From NCBI GenBank assembly GCA_002494495.1, contig DACB01000006.1:60488-124487 (forward strand): a DNA stretch of 64,000 nucleotides. Direction: 5' to 3'. Shown in pieces: positions 58,705 through 64,000 of the stretch. The notes beneath the pieces are model-generated. The model saw only the letters and a list, made by a program, of their open reading frames with translations, had not been told where the DNA came from and searched no databases. Origin of the DNA: Methanobacterium sp. UBA294 (lineage in GTDB: Archaea > Methanobacteriota > Methanobacteria > Methanobacteriales > Methanobacteriaceae). Positions within the stretch are counted from its first letter, which is position 1. Every line of letters starts with the position of its first letter. Position numbers and translations under genes: made by a program.

Positions 58705-59148
58705 ATGCCCGGTTTATGGAGTAAGCGATTTATGGCTTTAATAGTTGATTTTTTAATAATCACGTTATTATTATGGGTTATAGCGGCTGTTATCACCCCA
58801 GTTCTCGCTGTACTTAACCTACTTATATTATTCAGTATATGGATTCCAATTGCTGCCATAGCGATTGTAGCCTACTTCACTTACTTTGAAGGTAAATACA
58901 GGACCACACCCGGAAAGAATCTTATGAAATTAAAAGTAATATCCACCGAAGGTGAAATGGATTATAGGAAATCATTGATACGGAATTTATCCAAGTTTCT
59001 ATGGTTACCACTAGTGGTGGATGTTATCGTTGGTTTTGCAATGAAAAAACCCAGGGAAAGATACTTAGATCGCCTGGCAAAAACAGATGTGGTTAAAACA
59101 GAGGAAGTGGAAGGTTCAAAGACAAAGTTGAAACAATCCACCCCTTAA
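58705..59148 (+). CDS. RDD-family membrane protein
   Basis: A 147-residue RDD protein with the Arg-Asp-Asp-like opening (SKRFMALIVDFLIITLLLW), two or three helices and the cytoplasmic GNLMKLKVISTEGEM-type segment typical for RDD proteins (TTPGKNLMKLKV). RDD proteins may be Na+/H+ or other antiporters in some bacteria, but this one is not assigned. A charged C-terminus (KTEEVEGSKTKLK) is cytoplasmic. It lies between hypE and a convergent membrane-protein gene. Confidence 0.87.
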   Translation: MPGLWSKRFMALIVDFLIITLLLWVIAAVITPVLAVLNLLILFSIWIPIAAIAIVAYFTYFEGKYRTTPGKNLMKLKVISTEGEMDYRKSLIRNLSKFLWLPLVVDVIVGFAMKKPRERYLDRLAKTDVVKTEEVEGSKTKLKQSTP

Positions 59149-59175
59149 TTCATTTTTTAAGAAATTATAGTTTTT

Positions 59176-59436
59176 TTATTCTACTATTCTGACTGCCTGC
59201 ACTGCTGGTTTCGCTATAACTTTGGCAATTATTAAGGTTGCTACCACTGCTATTATGGTTATTAAAATGGCATATACCAGTAATCCTGTAATTCCCTCTC
59301 CTGATGGCAAATATAAATCTATTATTGCCTTAATAGCTTCGTTCCAGGCGAGTGCCGCTATTAATCCAAATGCAGTTGTCATCAAAGTAGCGATGGTTTC
59401 AGATACCTGACCCTTTACATCTTTTACATCTTTCAT
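59176..59436 (-). CDS. DUF5654-like small membrane protein
   Basis: An 86-residue protein: a polar N-terminus MKDVKDVKGQVSETIATLM followed by two helices (FGLIAALAWNEAIKAIIDL; GLLVYAILITIIAVVATLII) and a basic end (AVQAVRIVE). I recall the family as DUF5654, common in Methanobacteriales. ATG at 59436 is chosen because GGAGGCAAACC precedes it; the frame is open further upstream but without a supporting site. Function unknown. Confidence 0.78.
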   Translation of the reverse strand: MKDVKDVKGQVSETIATLMTTAFGLIAALAWNEAIKAIIDLYLPSGEGITGLLVYAILITIIAVVATLIIAKVIAKPAVQAVRIVE

Positions 59437-59622
59437 TGGTTTGCCTCCATTTAAATTATATTTACAAATTCTGTTAAACGTATTAAAATATTTTGCCCTA
59501 ATTTTTAACATCCAATGGTTAAAAATTCCATTGATTTGTTTTTAAAAAGTTTAAAATAATAGTTAATTAAAAAACATGAATTGATGTATTATTTATAAAA
59601 ATTAAACTCCAATAAAGATACC

Positions 59623-60282
59623 ATGAGGAATATAAAAAATTTTATTTCAACAAACATGTTCATGGGTGCTTCAACCAAACAAGGTCATAAAATCGCCACC
59701 AAAAGCAGGGAAATAGTGAAATCCCTGATAGATGAGAAAACCAAGCATCTAAAACCCGAAGAGAGATCCATAGTTGAGCGGATAGTGCACTCCACAGCTG
59801 ACCCTGAATACGCAGATATCACCTACATGAGCTCTGATTTTGTAGATGAAAGTTTAAAATCCATAAAATCCGGTAAAGACATATTGACGGACATAAACAT
59901 GGTGAAAGTGGGTATAAATAAATACCCTGGTAAGGTCCAATGTTACATTAACCATGAAAAAACCCTGGAAATTGCTAAAAAGGAAGAAATCACTAGGGCA
60001 GGAGCCGCCATGCAGGTTGCGGCAGCAGAGGGATTTGATGGTATTGTGGCCATAGGAAATTCACCAACCGCCCTATTAGAAGTTTTAAAGTTAACCGGTA
60101 AGGGCATGTTGAATGTAAGATCTGTAATTGGCGTCCCTGTGGGATTTGTTGGAGCGGATGAGTCAAAAAAAGCACTGAATGAAACTGATATACCTCATTT
60201 AATAACCAACGGACCTAAAGGTGGAACTCCAGTGGCAGTTGCAGCTGTAAATTCTCTGATTAATCTTAAAAGATTGATTTGA
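59623..60282 (+). CDS. cbiC: Cobalt-precorrin-8 methylmutase CbiC
   Basis: Moves a methyl group from C11 to C12 of precorrin-8x to give cobyrinic acid. The 219-residue protein contains KSREIVKSLI, the catalytic His in RIVHSTADPEYAD, and ITRAGAAMQVAAAEGFDGIVAIGNSPTAL in its second half, plus GVPVGFVGADESK. I give the ATG at 59623; the ATG at 59656 (MFMGAST) could be the real start, and neither has a strong ribosome-binding site. HemL follows 60 bp later, so the two form a tetrapyrrole pair. Confidence 0.93.
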   Translation: MRNIKNFISTNMFMGASTKQGHKIATKSREIVKSLIDEKTKHLKPEERSIVERIVHSTADPEYADITYMSSDFVDESLKSIKSGKDILTDINMVKVGINKYPGKVQCYINHEKTLEIAKKEEITRAGAAMQVAAAEGFDGIVAIGNSPTALLEVLKLTGKGMLNVRSVIGVPVGFVGADESKKALNETDIPHLITNGPKGGTPVAVAAVNSLINLKRLI

Positions 60283-60342
60283 ACTTGTTTTTTGAAGTCT
60301 ATGAATTTAAAGGAAATTCGAAAAATTAAGGAGAATTCAATT

Positions 60343-61596
60343 ATGAAATCTAAAGAATTATTTAATGAAGCCAAAAAATACCTTTCTGGAGGTGTTGATT
60401 CACCGGTAAGGGCCTTCAAACCCTATCCGTTCTTTGCAAAAAAAGCGTTAGGTTCACATATCCAAGATATGGATGGTAAAGAATATATAGATTATTGTCT
60501 GGCCTACGGCCCCTTAATATTGGGACATTCCAACCCAGGGATAGTGGATGCAGTTAAAAAGCAGCTGGAATTGGGTTCAACCTATGGCGTACCTACACAA
60601 AAGGAGATCCAGCTAGCCAAGCTAGTTACCAGTAGGGTACCCTGTGCTGATATGGTGAGGTTTGTAAATTCGGGTACAGAGGCCACTATGAGTGCCATAA
60701 GGCTAGCCAGAGCCGTTACTGGTCGAAAAAAGATTGTTAAATTTGAAGGATCCTATCATGGTGCACATGATTATGTACTGGTAAAGTCTGGATCAGGTGC
60801 CATGGGGCTGCCAGATTCGCCAGGTGTACCTGAGGAAACAACTAAAAATACCATATTAATCCCCTTTAATGATGTTGAAGCAGTTGAAGATTTAATTGTT
60901 AATCAGGGGGAAGATATAGCCACCATAATAGTTGAACCAGTGATGGGTAACGTTGGATGTATACCTCCAAAAGAGGGGTACCTTGAATTTTTACGCAGGA
61001 TCACCAGTGATAACGGTATAATACTCATCTTTGACGAGGTTATCACTGGTTTTAGACTGGCGGAAGGTGGGGCTCAGGAGTATTATGGTGTAACTCCTGA
61101 TCTGGTGACATTTGGTAAAATATTAGGCGGTGGATTCCCAATTGGTGCATTATCCGGGAAAAAAGAATATATGGAGAGAATTGCTCCATCAGGAGATGTT
61201 TACCAGGCAGGAACCTTTAATGGAAATCCCATATCTGTAACTGCAGGTATCGAAGCGTTAGAACAGCTTGATAAAAAATTCTACACTGAATTAGAGAAGA
61301 AGGGAGAGTATATGCGTAGGGCTATTGGAGATATTTTAGAAGAACAGGATTTAAATTATAAGGTCGTGGGATTAGCCTCCATGTTCCAGATATACTTTAC
61401 TGATAGGGATGTGTATGATTACCAGGATGCAAAAACAGCCAACACTGGTAATTTCGACGCATACTTCCATGAACTACTGGATAATGGTGTATTTATCCCG
61501 CCATCCCAGTTTGAATGCTGTTTCATATCATTAAAACATTCTACATATGACTTAGATAGCACATTAAATGCTATTGAAGAGGCATTAAAGAAATAA
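60343..61596 (+). CDS. hemL: Glutamate-1-semialdehyde 2,1-aminomutase HemL
   Basis: PLP enzyme that makes 5-aminolevulinate, the first tetrapyrrole precursor (C5 pathway). About 417 residues: [47 protein letters not shown], the catalytic Lys in [16 protein letters not shown], and [19 protein letters not shown] at 60343 is fixed by AAGGAG 8-9 nt upstream; the frame opens earlier at 60292 but that extension is not family-like. It supplies heme/F430/corrin synthesis. Confidence 0.96.
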   Translation: MKSKELFNEAKKYLSGGVDSPVRAFKPYPFFAKKALGSHIQDMDGKEYIDYCLAYGPLILGHSNPGIVDAVKKQLELGSTYGVPTQKEIQLAKLVTSRVPCADMVRFVNSGTEATMSAIRLARAVTGRKKIVKFEGSYHGAHDYVLVKSGSGAMGLPDSPGVPEETTKNTILIPFNDVEAVEDLIVNQGEDIATIIVEPVMGNVGCIPPKEGYLEFLRRITSDNGIILIFDEVITGFRLAEGGAQEYYGVTPDLVTFGKILGGGFPIGALSGKKEYMERIAPSGDVYQAGTFNGNPISVTAGIEALEQLDKKFYTELEKKGEYMRRAIGDILEEQDLNYKVVGLASMFQIYFTDRDVYDYQDAKTANTGNFDAYFHELLDNGVFIPPSQFECCFISLKHSTYDLDSTLNAIEEALKK

Positions 61597-61650
61597 ACAT
61601 TAAAAGAAGGATAATTTTCTGAAAAAAAATTATCTTACTTTTTTTAAATT

Positions 61651-62235
61651 TTAAATTATTAACAGAATTAATAGCACTAATATTATTATGATGGCTGATA
61701 TGATGATAATGTCACTGGTTCCAACATCGAGAAAAATTTCTGTAAATGATCCCTGATTACTTTTTACATTACTTCTTTTTTCTCTTACGATGTTTAGCAA
61801 CCTATCCTCATTTTCTGAAATTTCATCCAAAAGTACTTTTTGATTTTTAATATCATCCTGTATATTTTTTTCTTCTAAAATATCCCACAGAGTCCATCTT
61901 TCATCTTTTATCTTGTTGAGCATCTCTTCCTGAATATGTATATTTTTTGAGAGATTTTTAATTATAGCCTTTCTTTTGGCTGATTTACTCTTGAGCAAGG
62001 TCATTAACTGCTCTATTTCTTCAGTGTCATCTATTTCATCAACATCAGAGTCATCTGAGAATTTGGAGGGCAAACTTTCGTAGAATTCTAACTCCCATCC
62101 ACATTCACAGGATACAAAATCATCCTTACTCTCACCATCCTGAAGTTGGTAGTAACCCTGACATTTTTTACAATACAAATACCCATTAAATCCAGATGGG
62201 GATTGTTGTTTAGTTATGTGGGAAGGAGTGGTCAT
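61651..62235 (-). CDS. Zinc-ribbon protein with C-terminal membrane anchor
   Basis: A 194-residue protein in three parts: an N-terminal zinc ribbon (LYCKKCQGYYQL and VSCECGWELEF), an acidic stretch with a helical coiled coil rich in Lys/Glu (about 60-165), and a C-terminal hydrophobic segment (IIIISAIIIILVLLILLII) as tail anchor. So it sits on the cytoplasmic face of the membrane. No enzyme motif. It converges on hemL and is divergent from mtxX. Function unknown. Confidence 0.75.
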   Translation of the reverse strand: MTTPSHITKQQSPSGFNGYLYCKKCQGYYQLQDGESKDDFVSCECGWELEFYESLPSKFSDDSDVDEIDDTEEIEQLMTLLKSKSAKRKAIIKNLSKNIHIQEEMLNKIKDERWTLWDILEEKNIQDDIKNQKVLLDEISENEDRLLNIVREKRSNVKSNQGSFTEIFLDVGTSDIIIISAIIIILVLLILLII

Positions 62236-62368
62236 TTTAAAACCTGATAACTTATTGTTAATGATTAGTAACTTCTAGCCTATATATATTACCCTTTTTA
62301 TTAGGATAAAATCATATATTAATATAGATAGAACAAGTTGGGATGAAAAAATTATTAAAAGGAATTAG

Positions 62369-63064
62369 ATGACGATAATTGCTGGTGTAGGAGATAATAA
62401 AAACATTATAAAAGCCTCCCAGAGGGTAGATTTCACTGTGCAACTGATAGATTCTCCAGAAGAATTTATAGAGTCCATAACTGAAAACAGAGCCCATGCC
62501 TACGTAAGAGGATCCATTGGTGCTTCCCAGATTTTAGCTGGACTTAGAAGTAGATATGGGGAATTCTATCGTGCTTCATTTATAGAAATTAATGGTCATA
62601 AATTTTTCTTGGCGCCGGTGGGTATAGATGAAGGGGATAACCTGGAACAGAAACTACGGATAATAGAGTTAGGTGCACAATTCCTGAAAAAAATTAATAT
62701 TAAACCTAAAATAGCCGTACTCTCCAGTGGCAGGGCCCAGGATGTTGGGAGAAGCCAGAAGATCGATAAATCCATAGCGGAGGGTGAACTGTTAGTTGAG
62801 ATCACAAGTGATAAATATCCAGTTAAACATCATTATATATTGATCGAAGAAGCAATTCAAGATAACTCAAATTTTATACTGGCGCCTGATGGTGTAACTG
62901 GGAATTTAATATTCAGGTCTCTTGTTTTATCAGGCTGTGGGAAGAGCCACGGTGCCGTAACCCTGGGAATGGATGTTACATTCATAGATACCTCACGATC
63001 CCTCACAGTTGAAGGTTATACCCGCGCGTTGAAATTCGCCAAATACCTGAAAGACATGGGGTAG
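62369..63064 (+). CDS. mtxX: Methanogenesis marker protein MtxX (Mmp4)
   Basis: A 231-residue protein of the MtxX family, restricted to methanogens and related to phosphate acetyltransferase-like folds. Key parts: [41 protein letters not shown] and [20 protein letters not shown]. It is annotated as a methyltransferase-related marker, but the activity is not proven. The start ATG is not preceded by a strong ribosome-binding site. It lies between the zinc-ribbon protein and the cis-prenyltransferase. Confidence 0.9.
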   Translation: MTIIAGVGDNKNIIKASQRVDFTVQLIDSPEEFIESITENRAHAYVRGSIGASQILAGLRSRYGEFYRASFIEINGHKFFLAPVGIDEGDNLEQKLRIIELGAQFLKKINIKPKIAVLSSGRAQDVGRSQKIDKSIAEGELLVEITSDKYPVKHHYILIEEAIQDNSNFILAPDGVTGNLIFRSLVLSGCGKSHGAVTLGMDVTFIDTSRSLTVEGYTRALKFAKYLKDMG

Positions 63065-63284
63065 AGAGATCTAGAGGATATAAGGGAAATTTGGTTATAA
63101 AAATCTATAAATAATTATTTATAAATAAAATTTATAGAATTCTAAAAATAAAAAAAACGATTTAAAGATAAATAAAGATTGATTTAGATAAATGATAAGT
63201 AATTAAGCATCTTTTTTATATCTGATAGTGATGGTTATGTTTTATAGGACCAATAATAAACCTATTAAAGATGCTGGAGTAACA

Positions 63285-64000
63285 ATGTCACTTTTAACAC
63301 CACTATATACAGTATATGAATGGTATCTCTCTAGAAATCTCCGTCAAGAAAACATGCCCAGACATGTAGCCCTAATAATGGATGGTAACAGAAGATACTC
63401 CAAAATACAAGGGGACATGAATTCAATTGAAGGACATAAAAGGGGAGTAAGCACCCTGGAAAAGGTGTTGGACTGGTGTATTGATTTAGGGATTGAGATA
63501 GTTACAGTCTATGCATTTTCCATAGAAAACTTCAAAAGGTCACCGGAGGAAGTAAAAGGATTGATGGAACTATTCAAGCATAATTTCGAAACAATAGGCC
63601 AGAATAAAAGAATACATCAAAATAATGTTAAATTAAGGGCAGTTGGAAAGTTAGAACTATTACCTGATGATGTCAGGGAAGCTATAAGGAAAGCCGAAGA
63701 ATCCACCAGTAAATACAATAAAAGACAGGTAAACATTGCAATAGGGTATGATGGGCGTTTAGAAATAGTTGATGCAATAAAAAAAATTGCAAACCAGGTT
63801 AAAGATGGAAAACTTGACCCTGATGAAATAGATGAAAATATAGTGAATGAAAATCTGTACACTGCTGGACTGGTTGATCCTAACCTGATCATAAGAACCA
63901 GTGGTGAAGAAAGACTGAGCGGATTTCTATTATGGCAATCATCATATTCTGAACTTTACTTCTGCGATAGTTTATGGCCTCAACTCCGGAAAGTCGATTT
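63285..64000 (+). CDS. uppS: Cis-prenyltransferase (UppS-type), truncated by the window end
   Basis: A Z-prenyl chain synthase that makes the long polyprenyl diphosphate carrier used for pseudomurein and glycan assembly. The frame has [20 protein letters not shown] with the catalytic Asp33 and Asn35/Arg36, [45 protein letters not shown] and [18 protein letters not shown]; the Ser/Arg after IRTSGE belongs to the diphosphate site. ATG at 63285 follows GGAGT with 4 nt spacing. About 238 codons are in view and no stop is reached, so the gene continues past base 64000. Confidence 0.92.
   Translation, partial: MSLLTPLYTVYEWYLSRNLRQENMPRHVALIMDGNRRYSKIQGDMNSIEGHKRGVSTLEKVLDWCIDLGIEIVTVYAFSIENFKRSPEEVKGLMELFKHNFETIGQNKRIHQNNVKLRAVGKLELLPDDVREAIRKAEESTSKYNKRQVNIAIGYDGRLEIVDAIKKIANQVKDGKLDPDEIDENIVNENLYTAGLVDPNLIIRTSGEERLSGFLLWQSSYSELYFCDSLWPQLRKVD

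Overview
The window is a dense, AT-rich stretch of an archaeal genome from a hydrogenotrophic methanogen of the order Methanobacteriales, most like a mesophilic Methanobacterium. The diagnostic genes are methenyl-H4MPT cyclohydrolase (Mch), MtxX, a pseudomurein cell-wall cluster (two MurC/MurD-like ligases, a MurE-like ligase, an MraY-like transferase and a CarB-like ATP-grasp enzyme), a split family-B DNA polymerase (PolB2), PAN, archaeal LonB, aMBF1 and the archaeal exosome/RNase P/proteasome gene string. Shine-Dalgarno sites of the GGAGGTGA type are common and settle many start codons.

Layout. 0-5 kb: LemA, PAN, the divergent aMBF1, a DUF356 protein and a two-gene secreted/POTRA-like pair. 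5-15 kb: the pseudomurein cluster, all on the minus strand, interrupted by a phospholipase D-like gene and a decayed gene. 15-17.5 kb: NikR, a PRMT-like methyltransferase and a hydrogenase maturation protease. 18-23 kb: two tRNA-Gly genes and an ion/stress group (CaCA exchanger, UspA, DASS transporter, UspA, TrkA). 23-28.7 kb: CobQ, LonB and a DEAD-box helicase. 28.7-32.5 kb: small membrane and Cys-rich proteins, including an intact DUF2769-like gene and its broken copy, then Prs. 32.5-35 kb: HypA, HypB, a DUF354 protein and tRNA-Ala. 35-41.5 kb: GNAT protein, a 5 x 20 bp tandem repeat, a multi-pass membrane protein, DUF1890/DUF1894, MetE-ThyA, Mch, riboflavin synthase and an AhpD-like protein. 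42.3-50.6 kb: the superoperon L15e, COG1325, Rpp30, Pop5, PsmA, SBDS, Rrp4, Rrp41, Rrp42, L37Ae, RpoP, Brix, Pcc1, prefoldin beta, DUF3194. 50.6-64 kb: HisA-like protein, PfkB kinase, a sortase-like protein with a small membrane protein, a winged-helix AAA ATPase, a HAD phosphatase, PolB2 with S8e, HypE, RDD and DUF5654 membrane proteins, CbiC-HemL, a zinc-ribbon membrane protein, MtxX, and the start of a cis-prenyltransferase cut by the window end.

Connections. Nickel and hydrogenase maturation genes are scattered but numerous: NikR, a maturation protease, HypA, HypB and HypE. Tetrapyrrole genes (CobQ, CbiC, HemL) supply the corrinoid and F430 branches. The cis-prenyltransferase, MraY-like enzyme and Mur-type ligases all belong to cell-wall precursor assembly. 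PAN, PsmA and LonB cover regulated proteolysis.

Points most worth a second look: three genes whose ribosome-binding geometry points at ATT or ATA instead of ATG; paired dyads upstream of hypE and a large dyad upstream of metE; a POTRA-like archaeal membrane protein paired with a secreted protein; a Mur ligase with a Cys4 insertion; a sortase without the usual arginine; and two decaying genes. I saw no phage, insertion sequence or CRISPR array, and I cannot point to one clearly new multi-gene system.
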